From NCBI RefSeq assembly GCF_014268745.2, contig NZ_JABWRB020000001.1, forward strand, positions 992,001 to 1,056,000: a stretch of 64,000 bases of DNA. The letters run 5' to 3'. How positions within the stretch are numbered: the stretch's first letter is position 1; each line of letters begins with the position of its first letter. Shown here piece by piece: positions 19,594 to 29,443 of the stretch. Source of the stretch: Pseudomonas zanjanensis (GTDB taxonomy: Bacteria; Pseudomonadota; Gammaproteobacteria; Pseudomonadales; Pseudomonadaceae). Made by a program: the position numbers and the translations under genes. Under the pieces are notes generated by a model that was not told where the DNA came from, ran no database searches, and was given only the letters and a program-made list of their open reading frames with translations.

Positions 19594-20610
19594 TTGTTAA
19601 CTGGACGATGGATAGGGCTTGTGGTGCTGGCCGGCGTGTTGTCCGGTTGCGGCGGTGGCGACACCTTGGAGCGCTTCGACGGCCCGACCATGGGCAGTCA
19701 CTATTCCATCCAGTACGTCAGGCCTCCCGCCGGGCCCGGTCCGAAAACGGTGCAGGCCGAGGTGGAAAACATCCTGGCCGAAGTGGATCGGCAATTCTCG
19801 ACCTATCGCAGCGACTCGGACGTCGAGCGCTTCAATGCGCTGCCGGCCAACAGCTGCGAGGTCATGCCTGGCCCGGTCCTGGCGTTGATCCGCGTGGGCG
19901 AGCAATTGTCGGTCCAAAGCGATGGCTCCTTCGACCTGACGGTGGAGCCACTGTTGAACCTGTGGGGCTTCGGTCCCCAGTCCCGCGCAGAGCAAGTGCC
20001 GAGCGCCGAGGCACTGGCCGAGGTGCGCCAGCGCGTTGGCCACGACCATCTGCGCATTGAGGGCGATCGGTTGTGCAAGGATGCGGCGGTGGAAGTCGAC
20101 TTCAACAGTATCGCCGCCGGTCATGCCGTCGACCGCATCGCCGCCAGGCTCCAGGCCCTGGGCATCGACAGTTACCTGGCCGAAGCCACCGGAGAACTCA
20201 AGGCTGTCGGGCGTAAACCTGATGGTTCGGCCTGGCGCATTGCCCTGGAAGAGCCTCGGGATGACCGGCAGGTGGCTGAGCGTATCATTGAGGTCAACGG
20301 CTACGGGGTTTCCACCTCGGGTGACTATCGTAAATATTTCGAACGGGGCGGCCAGCGTTATTCCCACACCTTTGATGGACGTACTGGTGCGCCGGTCCTA
20401 CACAACCTGGCGTCCGTCACGGTGATTCATCCTTCGGCGATGATGGCCGATGGACTATCGACGCTGTTGCTGATTCTCGGTCCTGAACGGGGTTGGGACT
20501 ATGCCCAGAAGCATGACATCGGGGTACTTTTCGTATTGCGGGATGGGGAGCGTTTCGTCGTTCGCACCAATGATGCCTTTGAACGGATGACCCGTGGGAA
20601 AACCCAATGA
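19594..20610 (+). CDS. apbE: FAD:protein FMN transferase ApbE (lipoprotein)
   Basis: Transfers FMN from FAD to Thr residues of flavoproteins such as NqrB/NqrC. No ATG fits: the frame upstream is occupied by REP DNA. TTG 19594 follows agggga(g)a and gives a 338-residue lipoprotein with positively charged start, hydrophobic stretch and lipobox LSGC (Cys19). Family motifs visible are GPTMGSHYSI, VDFNSIAAGHAVDRIA, TFDGRTGAP and MMADGLSTLLL. In P. aeruginosa apbE ends the nqr operon next to sth; here nqr is absent from the surroundings, so the substrate flavoprotein is unclear. Confidence 0.9.
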   Translation: MLTGRWIGLVVLAGVLSGCGGGDTLERFDGPTMGSHYSIQYVRPPAGPGPKTVQAEVENILAEVDRQFSTYRSDSDVERFNALPANSCEVMPGPVLALIRVGEQLSVQSDGSFDLTVEPLLNLWGFGPQSRAEQVPSAEALAEVRQRVGHDHLRIEGDRLCKDAAVEVDFNSIAAGHAVDRIAARLQALGIDSYLAEATGELKAVGRKPDGSAWRIALEEPRDDRQVAERIIEVNGYGVSTSGDYRKYFERGGQRYSHTFDGRTGAPVLHNLASVTVIHPSAMMADGLSTLLLILGPERGWDYAQKHDIGVLFVLRDGERFVVRTNDAFERMTRGKTQ

Positions 20611-20638
20611 ACACCGACGTGTCATTCACCGATAAACC

Positions 20639-20729
20639 CGTGGCGAGGGAGCTTGCTCCCGCTTGAGTGCGAAGCGCTCACAAAAGGGGCCGCTTCGCAG
20701 CCCAGCGGGAGCAAGCTCCCTCGCCACAA
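20639..20729. repeat. REPIN in the apbE-sthA gap
   Basis: gtggcgagggagcttgctcc ... gggagcaagctccctcgcca, inverted pair with a spacer containing gagtgcgaagcgctca. It occupies much of the 353-base gene-free stretch 20611-20963; the rest (20730-20963) shows no gene, only the probable sthA promoter. Confidence 0.88.
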
Positions 20730-20963
20730 TGATTTGGGCAAATCTTAAGTGAGCACTGCGTTTTGAAAGGTCACCTGTGGCGAAATAGCGCAGGCAAAAC
20801 TAGCCTACGGCGCGACCAAGGGGTAATGTGCGCGGCGTTGACGCTTCTATAGACTGTGGCCGGGCGCGTGAACCGGCCTAAAATTGTTCCTTCATGCCGC
20901 CGGCCGGCATGATTTAGCCGTGGATGCCAAGCGTGGCATCGCGGCCTGTTCTGAGGAGTACGC

Positions 20964-22358
20964 ATGGCTGTCTACAACTACGACGTGGTGGTACTGGGCT
21001 CCGGCCCGGCGGGGGAAGGCGCGGCAATGAACGCGGCCAAGGCAGGGCGCAAGGTGGCGATGGTCGACAGCCGTCGGCAGGTCGGCGGCAACTGCACCCA
21101 CTTGGGTACCATCCCGTCCAAGGCCTTGCGTCACTCGGTCCGGCAGATCATGCAGTTCAACACCAACCCGATGTTCCGGGCCATCGGCGAGCCGCGCTGG
21201 TTCTCCTTCCCGGACGTGCTCAAGAGCGCCGAGAAGGTCATCTCCAAGCAAGTGGCCTCGCGTACCGGCTACTACGCCCGCAACCGCGTGGACGTGTTCT
21301 TCGGCACCGGCAGCTTTGCCGATGAGCAGACGGTCGAAGTGGTCTGTGGCAACGGCGTGGTCGAGAAGCTGGTGGCCAAGCACATCATCATCGCCACCGG
21401 TTCGCGCCCGTATCGCCCCGCCGACATCGATTTCAACCATGCGCGGATCTACGATAGCGACACCATCCTGAGCCTGGGTCACACCCCGCGTAAGCTCATC
21501 GTCTACGGTGCCGGCGTGATCGGTTGCGAATATGCCTCGATCTTCAGCGGCCTGGGTGTGCTGGTGGAGTTGGTGGACAACCGCGGCCAGTTGCTCAGCT
21601 TCCTGGACTCGGAAATCTCCCAGGCCCTGAGCTATCACTTCAGCAACAACAACATCACCGTGCGCCACAACGAAGACTACGACCGCGTCGAAGGCGTCGA
21701 CAATGGCGTCATCCTGCATCTCAAGTCTGGCAAGAAGATCAAGGCCGACGCCTTGCTCTGGTGTAACGGCCGTACCGGCAACACCGACACCCTGGGCCTG
21801 GAAAACATCGGCGTGAAGGTCAACAGCCGTGGCCAGATCGAAGTCGACGAGAACTACCGCACCTGCGTGCCGAACATCTACGGTGCCGGTGACGTGATCG
21901 GCTGGCCGAGCCTGGCCAGTGCCGCTCACGACCAGGGTCGTTCGGCCGCCGGCAGTATTGTCGACAACGGCAGCTGGCGCTTCGTCAACGACGTGCCGAC
22001 CGGCATCTACACCATTCCGGAGATCAGCTCGATCGGCAAGAACGAGCAGGAGCTGACCCAGGCCAAGGTGCCGTACGAGGTGGGCAAGGCGTTCTTCAAG
22101 AGCATGGCGCGTGCGCAGATCGCCGGCGAGCCGCAAGGCATGCTGAAGATCCTGTTCCACCGCGAGACCCTGGAAGTGCTCGGCGTGCACTGCTTCGGCT
22201 ACCAGGCATCGGAGATCGTGCACATCGGCCAGGCGATCATGAACCAGCCGGGCGAACTGAACACGCTGAAGTACTTCGTCAACACCACGTTCAACTACCC
22301 GACCATGGCCGAAGCCTATCGGGTAGCCGCCTACGACGGGCTCAACCGGCTTTTTTGA
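20964..22358 (+). CDS. sthA: soluble pyridine nucleotide transhydrogenase
   Basis: Cytosolic FAD enzyme that passes hydride between NADPH and NAD+, balancing the two pools. The 464-residue protein has the normal length and the flavoprotein fold of the lipoamide dehydrogenase family: FAD-binding [13 protein letters not shown] near residue 10, the [14 protein letters not shown] segment where the redox Cys pair of relatives is replaced by Cys-Thr-His-Leu-Gly-Thr, and the NAD-binding [15 protein letters not shown] near 180. ATG 20964 follows gaggag. Conserved neighbour of apbE and glpQ in Pseudomonas. Confidence 0.97.
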   Translation: MAVYNYDVVVLGSGPAGEGAAMNAAKAGRKVAMVDSRRQVGGNCTHLGTIPSKALRHSVRQIMQFNTNPMFRAIGEPRWFSFPDVLKSAEKVISKQVASRTGYYARNRVDVFFGTGSFADEQTVEVVCGNGVVEKLVAKHIIIATGSRPYRPADIDFNHARIYDSDTILSLGHTPRKLIVYGAGVIGCEYASIFSGLGVLVELVDNRGQLLSFLDSEISQALSYHFSNNNITVRHNEDYDRVEGVDNGVILHLKSGKKIKADALLWCNGRTGNTDTLGLENIGVKVNSRGQIEVDENYRTCVPNIYGAGDVIGWPSLASAAHDQGRSAAGSIVDNGSWRFVNDVPTGIYTIPEISSIGKNEQELTQAKVPYEVGKAFFKSMARAQIAGEPQGMLKILFHRETLEVLGVHCFGYQASEIVHIGQAIMNQPGELNTLKYFVNTTFNYPTMAEAYRVAAYDGLNRLF

Positions 22359-22400
22359 GCGGCTCCGGCCGGTGGCCTGAGCCGGCCGGGGAGACCGATT

Positions 22401-23123
22401 TCAGCAATTCTCGAGGGTGGCAGTGGCCAAACCGGGAAAGTCTGTAATCAGGCTGTCAGCGCCAAAGTCGGCGAGCCTGCGCATGAGCGCGGGCTCGTTG
22501 ACGGTCCACACCGACACATGCAGCCCCTGGCGCTGCGCCTTGGCCAGGCGTTCCGGCGTGCACAGGGTCCAGTTCAGCGCCAGAATCTCGCAGCCGTAGC
22601 TCTGGGCGACCTTCAACGGGTCGAGCCAGGCGTATTCGGCCACCAGTCCACGGGAAATGTCCGGGGTCAGGTCCAGGGCCGCCTTGAGCACTTCCCGGGA
22701 ACTGGAAGTGATGGTGATTTTGTCCAGCAGCCCGAAACGCTGGGCCATTTCGCGGATGCCCAGCACGGTGGCGGCGGCGCGGGTGCGTGAAGCGCTCTTG
22801 ACCTCCAATTGCCAATGCTCGAAATCACACTGCTCGAACAGCTCCTCCAAGCGCGGGATCGGGCACGGCTTGATCCATCCCGGGCCACCCTTGCGCGCAT
22901 CGTAGGTCACCAGCTCGGCGGCGGAATGCTCCACCACCTTGCCGCGCCGGTCGGTGGTGCGCTTGAGGGTCGGGTCGTGGATCACCATCAACTCGCCGTC
23001 CATTGAAAGATGCAGGTCCAGCTCGCAACGGCGTACGCCGTGCTTGAGGCACTCCTGAAAACCGGTCAGGGTGTTTTCCGGCGCTTCGCCCTTGGCGCCG
23101 CGGTGGCCATAAATGAGGGTCAC
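22401..23123 (-). CDS. glpQ: glycerophosphodiester phosphodiesterase
   Basis: Hydrolyses glycerophosphodiesters to glycerol 3-phosphate and an alcohol. The 240-residue protein is of the short cytosolic GDPD type without signal peptide. Catalytic motifs: HRGAKGEAPENT at the N-terminus, ELDLHLS with the metal-binding Glu and Asp, and VIHDPTLKRTT with the second catalytic His. The start ATG overlaps the stop of the upstream PilZ gene by four bases (atga), so the two are translationally coupled. It is convergent with sthA. Confidence 0.93.
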   Translation of the reverse strand: MTLIYGHRGAKGEAPENTLTGFQECLKHGVRRCELDLHLSMDGELMVIHDPTLKRTTDRRGKVVEHSAAELVTYDARKGGPGWIKPCPIPRLEELFEQCDFEHWQLEVKSASRTRAAATVLGIREMAQRFGLLDKITITSSSREVLKAALDLTPDISRGLVAEYAWLDPLKVAQSYGCEILALNWTLCTPERLAKAQRQGLHVSVWTVNEPALMRRLADFGADSLITDFPGLATATLENC

Positions 23124-23716
23124 GGTTCTTCCTTATTGATGCCTGATTCGTTCAGTTCCCGGGCCAGGCGCCGTTCTTGCGCCTGTTTCTGCAGGATGTA
23201 GCGGGCCAGCAACTGGCGCTGGGCGTCGGTCGGGCGTTCGAACTCGGTGCCCACGTCGTAGCCGTCGCCCTTGGGGTCGCAGTGCGTGACCCGCGCCCGC
23301 AGCAGCAAGCCGAGGGCCTGGGGCATCAGCACCAGCTTGATCGACAGGTGCGCGCCGACGGCGATGGGGGTGGGGTATTGGAAGTCGATGCCGCCTTCGG
23401 AAATGATCACCGGCTGCGGATCGCCAATTTCGCCGAGCACCGTCAGGGCAATGACCTGGCTGAGCAGGTCGATGCGTTTGTTCATCGCCTTGAGGTACGC
23501 CGCGATGCTGCGTTCGCGCTCGCTGATCTGGCGCAGCAGGTGTTGCGACTCGAATTCGCTCAGGTGCAGTTCGCTGAGCAGATTGAACAATGGAGAAGCA
23601 TCCTGCAACACTTCCTGGCCAGCAGCTTCAGGAATGGACAGGGGCCGAATTTCCAGTGCGATCGTGTCCTCGATACGGTAGTATTCGCGGCGATCTTCTT
23701 CATCTAATGTCGACAT
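23120..23716 (-). CDS. PilZ domain protein
   Basis: A 198-residue cytosolic protein with an N-terminal Arg-rich stretch DRREYYRIED (R10-x3-R14, the c-di-GMP-binding arginines) followed by a helical middle and a beta-barrel with IISEGGIDF. In a typical PilZ domain the second motif is (D/N)xSxxG; here the Asp/Asn position is Ile, so binding could be weakened. ATG 23716 (MSTLDEEDRRE) is used rather than the frame start at 23842, which overlaps the lolC promoter region. It is coupled to glpQ by a four-base overlap and is divergent from lolC (94-base gap). P. aeruginosa PA2989 is the counterpart. Confidence 0.87.
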   Translation of the reverse strand: MSTLDEEDRREYYRIEDTIALEIRPLSIPEAAGQEVLQDASPLFNLLSELHLSEFESQHLLRQISERERSIAAYLKAMNKRIDLLSQVIALTVLGEIGDPQPVIISEGGIDFQYPTPIAVGAHLSIKLVLMPQALGLLLRARVTHCDPKGDGYDVGTEFERPTDAQRQLLARYILQKQAQERRLARELNESGINKEEP

Positions 23717-23810
23717 GGCGAACCCATGGTAGCGGCGGTGGTCTGAGTGTAAAGCTGGTTTGTGACCCCCGCCACAAGGACGTTCCTTTTCCCTCCGAAC
23801 AAGCCCCGAC

Positions 23811-25061
23811 ATGTTCAGACCTCTCTTCGTATTTATCGGCACGCGTTATACCCGTGCAAAGCGTCGCAATCATTTCGTATCGTTCATTTCCCTGACCTCC
23901 ATCATCGGTCTCGCCCTCGGCGTGGTCGTGATGATTGTCGTACTGTCGGTGATGAACGGCTTCGACCATGAGATGCGCACCCGCGTGCTGGGCATGGTGC
24001 CCCACGCGACCCTCGAAACCGGCGAAGCCATCAGCGACTGGCCAAGCCTGGCCGCCAAGGTCAAGCAGAACCCGCAGGTGCTGGCCGTGGCGCCCTTCAC
24101 CCAGATGCAGGGGCTGCTGACCAACGACGGCAAGGTGTCCAAGGTCTTGCTCAACGGCATCGATCCCGGGTTGGAACGGCAGGTGTCGATCATCGACAAC
24201 TTCATGAAGCAGGGCAAACTCGACGACCTTGCGCCGGGCAGCTTCGGCATCGTCATCGGCGACAAGGCCGCGGCGAAGCTCGGCGTGGCCATCGGCGACA
24301 AGCTGACGTTCGTTGCGCCGGAGGTCACCGTGACGCCGGGCGGCATGTTCCCGCGCATGAAGCGCTTTACCGTGGTCGGCATTTTCCATGTGGGTGCTGG
24401 CGAGCTCGACGGCTACCTCGGCGTGACCAATCTCCAGGATCTCGCCCGCCTGCATCGCTGGAAGCCGGATCAGGTGCAGGGCCTGCGCTTGAAGTTCGAT
24501 GACCTGTTCCAGGCCCCTCGAGTGGCCTGGACCATCGCCCAGCAGCTTGGCGAAGAGCGCTACTACGCCCGGGACTGGACCCGCACCCACGGCAACCTGT
24601 ACCAGGCGATCCGCATGGAGAAAGCCATGATCGGCCTGCTGCTGTTGCTGATCGTCGCCGTGGCGGCGTTCAACATCATCTCCACGCTGGTGATGGTGGT
24701 GAACGACAAGAAGGGCGACATCGCCATCCTGCGTACCCTCGGTGCCACGCCGGGGCAGATCATGCGGATCTTCATGGTCCAGGGCACCGTCATCGGCGTC
24801 ATCGGCACGTTCGTCGGCGCGTTGGTCGGCATGTTCGCCGCGCTGAATGTCAGCGCTGCGATCGCCGGCCTCGAAGGGCTGATCGGGCACAAGTTCCTCA
24901 ACGCCGACGTGTACTTCATCGACTACCTGCCATCGCAGTTGCAGTCCGATGACGTGTTGATGGTCTGCGGCGCCGCGTTGGTCTTGAGTTTCCTCGCCAC
25001 CCTGTATCCTGCCTGGCGTGCCGCGCGCACCCAGCCTGCGGAGGCGTTACGTTATGAGTGA
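23811..25061 (+). CDS. lolC: lipoprotein-releasing ABC transporter permease LolC
   Basis: Inner-membrane permease of LolCDE, which hands outer-membrane lipoproteins to LolA. 416 residues: one TM near residues 22-45, a large periplasmic domain (MacB-like) to about 270, and three C-terminal TMs, with the FtsX-type coupling region near [17 protein letters not shown]. The N-terminus [18 protein letters not shown] is nearly repeated in lolE, showing duplication. The stop codon overlaps the lolD start, so lolC-lolD is one transcript. Confidence 0.94.
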   Translation: MFRPLFVFIGTRYTRAKRRNHFVSFISLTSIIGLALGVVVMIVVLSVMNGFDHEMRTRVLGMVPHATLETGEAISDWPSLAAKVKQNPQVLAVAPFTQMQGLLTNDGKVSKVLLNGIDPGLERQVSIIDNFMKQGKLDDLAPGSFGIVIGDKAAAKLGVAIGDKLTFVAPEVTVTPGGMFPRMKRFTVVGIFHVGAGELDGYLGVTNLQDLARLHRWKPDQVQGLRLKFDDLFQAPRVAWTIAQQLGEERYYARDWTRTHGNLYQAIRMEKAMIGLLLLLIVAVAAFNIISTLVMVVNDKKGDIAILRTLGATPGQIMRIFMVQGTVIGVIGTFVGALVGMFAALNVSAAIAGLEGLIGHKFLNADVYFIDYLPSQLQSDDVLMVCGAALVLSFLATLYPAWRAARTQPAEALRYE

Positions 25062-25752
25062 GTCGGGCATGAGTGAAAAAGCAATCTTGAGCTGCCGCAA
25101 CCTGGGCAAATCCTACGAGGAAGGCCCAGAGTCGGTGGTGGTGTTGTCGGGCCTGCAACTGGAGTTGCATCCAGGCGAGCGCGTGGCGATTGTCGGCACT
25201 TCCGGGTCGGGCAAAAGTACCTTGCTCAACCTGCTGGGCGGGCTGGATACGCCGACCGCTGGCAGTGTCTGGCTGGCCGGCGAAGAGCTTTCGGCGCTGA
25301 ATGAGAAGGCCCGTGGCCTGCTGCGCAACCGTTCCCTGGGCTTTGTCTACCAGTTCCACCACCTGCTGCCCGAGTTCACCGCGCTGGAAAACGTCTGCAT
25401 GCCGCTGTTGATCGGCCGCACGGCGATTCCCGAGGCTCGTCAGCGTGCCACGGCGTTGCTGGAGCGGGTAGGGTTGGGGCATCGCCTGGAGCACAAGCCA
25501 GCCGAACTGTCCGGTGGCGAGCGCCAGCGCGTGGCGATTGCCCGGGCCCTGGTCAACAAGCCTGGCTTGGTGATGCTCGACGAGCCGACCGGCAACCTCG
25601 ACTCCCACACCGCCCAAGGCATCCAGGACTTGATGCTGGAACTCAGCACCTCGATGCGCACGGCGTTCCTGGTGGTGACCCACGACATGAACCTGGCCCG
25701 CCAGATGGACCGCGTCCTGCATTTGCAGGAAGGTTGCCTGACCCCCATCTGA
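25054..25752 (+). CDS. lolD: lipoprotein-releasing ABC transporter ATPase LolD
   Basis: ATPase of LolCDE. 232 residues from ATG 25054, which overlaps the lolC stop by eight bases and follows cggagg. Walker [10 protein letters not shown] is at 48-56, the Q-loop at [12 protein letters not shown], signature LSGGERQ at 153-159, Walker B LVMLDEP at 173-179 and the switch His in VTHD. A second in-frame ATG at 25069 is possible. It is followed by a hairpin terminator before lolE. Confidence 0.95.
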   Translation: MSESGMSEKAILSCRNLGKSYEEGPESVVVLSGLQLELHPGERVAIVGTSGSGKSTLLNLLGGLDTPTAGSVWLAGEELSALNEKARGLLRNRSLGFVYQFHHLLPEFTALENVCMPLLIGRTAIPEARQRATALLERVGLGHRLEHKPAELSGGERQRVAIARALVNKPGLVMLDEPTGNLDSHTAQGIQDLMLELSTSMRTAFLVVTHDMNLARQMDRVLHLQEGCLTPI

Positions 25753-25761
25753 CCGACCGAA

Positions 25762-25793
25762 ACCCGGCACTTGCTGCAAGTGCCGGGTCTTTT
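25762..25793 (+). terminator. hairpin between lolD and lolE
   Basis: acccggcacttg-ctg-caagtgccgggt, a perfect 12-bp stem followed by cttttattt. It lies 10 bases after the lolD stop and 22 bases before lolE, inside what should be one operon, so it may act as an attenuator or RNA-stabilising element. Confidence 0.85.
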
Positions 25794-25815
25794 ATTTGCA
25801 TACGGTGCCCAGCGA

Positions 25816-27060
25816 ATGTTCAGACCGTTATCGATTTTCATCGGCACGCGCTATACCCGCGCCAAGCGCCGCAATCGCTTTGTTTCGTTCATCTCCATGA
25901 CCTCGATGATCGGCCTCGCCCTGGGCGTGCTGGCGATGATCGTGGTGTTGTCGGTGATGAACGGCTTCCAGCGCGAAATGAGCTCGCGCATCCTCGGCAT
26001 GGTGCCCCACGCCACCATCGTCGGCGTCAATCCGATCGACGACTGGCAGCCGGTGGCCGCCGCGGCGCTGAAAAATCCCGCAGTCACGGCGGCCGTGCCG
26101 TTTACCGAGATGGAAGGGATGCTGAGCCATAAGGGTTCGATGCAGCCGATCCAGATCAGCGGCATCGACCCGGCCCAGGAAGGCAAGGTGTCCATCGTTG
26201 CCCAGCATATCGTCCAAGGGCGTCTCGATGCCTTGAAGCCGGGCGAGTTTGGCGTGGTGATCGGTGAGATCACGGCTCGGCGTTTTCGCCTGAACGTGGG
26301 CGATAAACTGACCCTTATCGTGCCGGAAGTCAGCACCGCGCCGGGCGGTATTACCCCGCGGATGCAGCGCTTGAATGTCGTGGGTGTGTTCAAGGTCGGT
26401 GCGGAGCTGGACGGCTCCATGGCGCTGATTCACCTGGCCGATGCCGCGCAGATGCAGCATTGGCAGCCGAACCAGGTGCAAAGCGTGCGCCTGGCGGTGA
26501 AAGACTTGTACGCGGCGCCGAAGGTCTCGGGTGACATCGCCGCCGGTCTTGGTGCGAGTTACAAGTCTGACGACTGGACCCACACCCAGGGCAGCCTGTT
26601 CAGCGCCATGAAAATGGAAAAAACCATGATTGGCCTGCTGTTGCTGATGATCGTCGCGGTGGCGGCGTTCAACATCATCGCGACCCTGATCATGGTGGTG
26701 AACGACAAGGGCGCGGACATCGCGATCCTGCGCACCATCGGCGCCACGCCGCGGCAGATCATGGCGATCTTCATGGTCCAGGGCACGGTGATCGGCGTCG
26801 TCGGCACGCTGATCGGTGGCGTGCTGGGCGTGATCGCGGCGTTGAACGTCAGTGCGCTGGTGGGTTGGCTGGAACGGGTCAGTGGCCAGCACATCTTCAG
26901 TTCCGATGTGTACTTCGTCAGCAACCTGCCGTCGGAGCTGCAGCGTGGGGACGTTGTTCTGATCTGCTCGGCAGGGTTCATCCTGAGCTTCCTCGCCACC
27001 GTGTACCCGGCGTGGCGCGCGGCGAAGATCGAACCGGCGCAGGCGTTGCGGTATTCCTGA
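25816..27060 (+). CDS. lolE: lipoprotein-releasing ABC transporter permease LolE
   Basis: Second permease of LolCDE. 414 residues from ATG 25816 ([20 protein letters not shown]); the longer frame from 25771 crosses the terminator. Same plan as LolC: one N-terminal TM, periplasmic domain, three C-terminal TMs, with NDKGADIAILRTIGATP in the coupling helix region. LolC and LolE here share long identical stretches, so both are probably descendants of a single duplicated gene. A REPIN follows. Confidence 0.93.
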   Translation: MFRPLSIFIGTRYTRAKRRNRFVSFISMTSMIGLALGVLAMIVVLSVMNGFQREMSSRILGMVPHATIVGVNPIDDWQPVAAAALKNPAVTAAVPFTEMEGMLSHKGSMQPIQISGIDPAQEGKVSIVAQHIVQGRLDALKPGEFGVVIGEITARRFRLNVGDKLTLIVPEVSTAPGGITPRMQRLNVVGVFKVGAELDGSMALIHLADAAQMQHWQPNQVQSVRLAVKDLYAAPKVSGDIAAGLGASYKSDDWTHTQGSLFSAMKMEKTMIGLLLLMIVAVAAFNIIATLIMVVNDKGADIAILRTIGATPRQIMAIFMVQGTVIGVVGTLIGGVLGVIAALNVSALVGWLERVSGQHIFSSDVYFVSNLPSELQRGDVVLICSAGFILSFLATVYPAWRAAKIEPAQALRYS

Positions 27061-27123
27061 GGCCCCTGCAACAGTGGGTTTGCTGACTCACTGCAAGCCC
27101 ACTGGCAAGTGACGATTGCTCTT

Positions 27124-27246
27124 GTGGCGAGGGAGCTTGCTCCCGCTGGAGCGCGAAGCGCTCCCAAAAAAACGGAAGTTCCGCGCATGCGTGCGCAGCA
27201 TTTGGGGCTGCTGCGCAGCCCAGCGGGAGCAAGCTCCCTCGCCACA
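27124..27246. repeat. REPIN between lolE and the copS-like gene
   Basis: gtggcgagggagcttgctcc and its reverse complement 80 bases apart, with an inner palindromic spacer (gcgcatgcgtgcgc). Located between convergent genes. Confidence 0.87.
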
Positions 27247-27262
27247 GGGACTTGCGTCGGCC

Positions 27263-28615
27263 TTAATTACCCTTTGGCAGTTCAATCAAAAACCGCGTCC
27301 AGCCATCGGCCGATTCACAGCGAATCTGCCCGCCATGGGCGCGGATGATCGAGCGGGTGATGGCCAGTCCAAGCCCCGCGTGTTCGCTGCTGCCTTCCTG
27401 GCGGGCCGGGTCGGCGCGGTAGAATCGGTCGAACAGGCGCGGCAGCAAATCCGCTGGAATTCCCTCGCCACTGTTTTCAACGCTTACGCTCACCCCTTGA
27501 GCCCCATCGACCATCCTCACCCGCACTTCGCCGTCAACCGGGGTGAAGCGCAGGGCGTTGTCCAGCAGGTTGGAAAGGGCTCGACGTAGCATGTTGCGAT
27601 CACCCTCGATCAGGCTCTCGCCGTCGCGACTCAGGCGTACGTTGGCGTCTTCGGCCAGGGGCGCGAAGAAATCCAGCAACATGTCCACTTCCTCGGCCAA
27701 TTGCAGCGGTTCGCGATGGAGCGCCAGCAGGCCGTGGTCGGCCTTGGCCAGGTACAGCATGTCGTTGACCAGTTGCGCCATCCATTGCAGTTCTTCGAGA
27801 TTGCTGTGCAACGCCTCGCGGTAATCCTCAAGGGAGCGCTCGCGGGTGAGGGTCACTTGGGTGTGGGTCAGCAGGTTCGACAGCGGTGTGCGCAATTCGT
27901 GGGCGATGTCGGCGGAGAACGCGGAGAGCCGTTGAAACGCGTCGTCGAGGCGTCCGAGCATGGCGTTGATGCTGTGGGCCAATTCCGCCAGTTCGGCGGG
28001 CATTTGTTCTTCTGGTAGCCGGGCGTTGAGGGAGCGGGCCGAGACATTGCCGGCAATGGCGCCCATGCGTCGCAACGGCCGCAAGGCGCGCCGGGCGGCC
28101 CAGGCACCGAGCAGGGCGGTGGCCAGGGCCGAGAGGCCGACGGTCAGCCAGATCAGCCGTTGCATGCGCTGCAGGAAATGCTGGTGATGAGTGATATCCA
28201 GCAGCAAGGTCAGTTGCGGCGAATCGGTTCGGTCGGGGTACAGCGGCGCGTTCAACACTCGATAATCGTTGTCGGCATCGCTGAGGGTCGACAGGCCGGG
28301 GCGCTCCGGCAATTGCGCTGGAATCCGGATCGAACTGTCGTACCAACGCACGCCATCGCTGCCCTTGATGCGCAGCGCCAGGTCGGCCTGACGACTCAGT
28401 TCATCTTCCAGGCGGCTCTGGGTCTGCTCGGCGTTAAGGTCTTGCAGGGCCCGGCGCAGGCCGATCAGCTTGCCTTCGAGCAATTGCTGGTCCAGCTCGA
28501 TGAAGTGCGCCTCGCTACCCCGGCTGAACAAGACCCCGGCGAACAACGACACCACCGCCGCGCAGGCGGCGAACAGCAGCGCCAGGCGGCTGCTCAGCGA
28601 CCACCGGCCCCTCAC
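27263..28615 (-). CDS. heavy-metal (copper) sensor histidine kinase, CopS/CusS-like
   Basis: Membrane sensor kinase of 450 residues. TM1 is at about 9-30, a periplasmic sensor of about 120 residues follows (with HHQH near 143-146), TM2 is at about 153-174, then HAMP, the phospho-acceptor His239 in [14 protein letters not shown], and the ATPase with N box NLLDNALRF and G box [12 protein letters not shown]. Its start codon overlaps the stop of the response regulator by four bases, so they are coupled. The locus order (kinase, regulator, divergent cupredoxin) matches CopS-CopR of P. aeruginosa. Copper as signal is inferred from this. Confidence 0.9.
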   Translation of the reverse strand: MRGRWSLSSRLALLFAACAAVVSLFAGVLFSRGSEAHFIELDQQLLEGKLIGLRRALQDLNAEQTQSRLEDELSRQADLALRIKGSDGVRWYDSSIRIPAQLPERPGLSTLSDADNDYRVLNAPLYPDRTDSPQLTLLLDITHHQHFLQRMQRLIWLTVGLSALATALLGAWAARRALRPLRRMGAIAGNVSARSLNARLPEEQMPAELAELAHSINAMLGRLDDAFQRLSAFSADIAHELRTPLSNLLTHTQVTLTRERSLEDYREALHSNLEELQWMAQLVNDMLYLAKADHGLLALHREPLQLAEEVDMLLDFFAPLAEDANVRLSRDGESLIEGDRNMLRRALSNLLDNALRFTPVDGEVRVRMVDGAQGVSVSVENSGEGIPADLLPRLFDRFYRADPARQEGSSEHAGLGLAITRSIIRAHGGQIRCESADGWTRFLIELPKGN

Positions 28616-29292
28616 AGGATGCGCTCTTCAAGCACATAGCCCATGCCGCGCACGGTGTGGATGAGCTTATTGGGGAACTCATCGTCTATCTTGATGCGCA
28701 GGCGCCGGATGGCGACTTCGATGACGTTGGTGTCGCTGTCGAAATTCATGTCCCAGACCTGGGAGGCGATCAGCGATTTGGGCAGCACTTCACCCTGGCG
28801 GCGCAGAAGCATTTCCAGCAACGCGAACTCCTTGGCGGTGAGGTCGATGCGCCGGCCGCTGCGTTCGACGCGGCGGCGGATCAGGTCCAGGCGCAAGTCG
28901 GCCAGCTGCAGGCTGGTTTCCTGTTGCGTCGAACTGCCTCGCCGCAGCAGGCTGCGTACCCGCGCCAGCAACTCGGAAAAGGCAAAGGGCTTGACCAGGT
29001 AATCATCGGCGCCCAGCTCCAGGCCGTGGACCCGGTCCTGCACCGCATCCCGTGCGGTGAGAAACAGCACCGGGGTATCCAGGCCGGCCCCGCGGACCGC
29101 TTGGAGGATTTGCCAGCCATCACGGCCGGGCAACATCACGTCGAGGATCAGCAAGGCGTATTCACCGCTCAAGGCCAGTTGCTGGCCAGTGATGCCGTCG
29201 GCCACCAGGTCGGCGGTGAACCCGGCTTCGCCGAGGCCCTGGCGCAAGTATTGGCCGGTTTTGGTTTGGTCTTCGACGATCAGCAATTTCAT
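28612..29292 (-). CDS. OmpR-family heavy-metal response regulator, CopR-like
   Basis: 226 residues from ATG 29292 ([13 protein letters not shown]). Receiver domain: acidic pocket Glu7/Asp8, phospho-acceptor Asp51 in LILDVMLPG, Lys101 in LVKPF. The C-terminal winged helix starts near residue 125, with [16 protein letters not shown] and [10 protein letters not shown]. The start chosen is the family start; a longer frame runs into the promoter region. A TGACAA-N2-TTGTAA box lies 65 bases upstream in the region shared with the cupredoxin gene, so it probably controls both. Confidence 0.92.
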   Translation of the reverse strand: MKLLIVEDQTKTGQYLRQGLGEAGFTADLVADGITGQQLALSGEYALLILDVMLPGRDGWQILQAVRGAGLDTPVLFLTARDAVQDRVHGLELGADDYLVKPFAFSELLARVRSLLRRGSSTQQETSLQLADLRLDLIRRRVERSGRRIDLTAKEFALLEMLLRRQGEVLPKSLIASQVWDMNFDSDTNVIEVAIRRLRIKIDDEFPNKLIHTVRGMGYVLEERIL

Positions 29293-29356
29293 GGGCGGCT
29301 CGAGGCAGGTTGGGACGAGGGCGTTATACCGTGGCGGGTGGGTTCGTGGCGCAACC

Positions 29357-29370
29357 TGACAAAGTTGTAA
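29357..29370. promoter_or_regulatory. CopR/CusR-type operator
   Basis: tgacaaagttgtaa is a 6-2-6 near-palindrome, matching the Cus/Cop box TGACAA-N2-TTGTCA at 13 of 14 positions counting the spacer as free. It lies between the divergent regulator and cupredoxin genes. Confidence 0.72.
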
Positions 29371-29443
29371 TCGAGCTGTAAGCCGATTGGCAGGCCTGCA
29401 ACGATAGAGTTTCCCACACGCCGAACCTGATTGGAGTATGGAC

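Noticed and set aside
27124..27246. possible CRISPR-like repeat
   Set aside because: Only two inverted units per locus with variable spacers; these are REPINs, not direct-repeat arrays.
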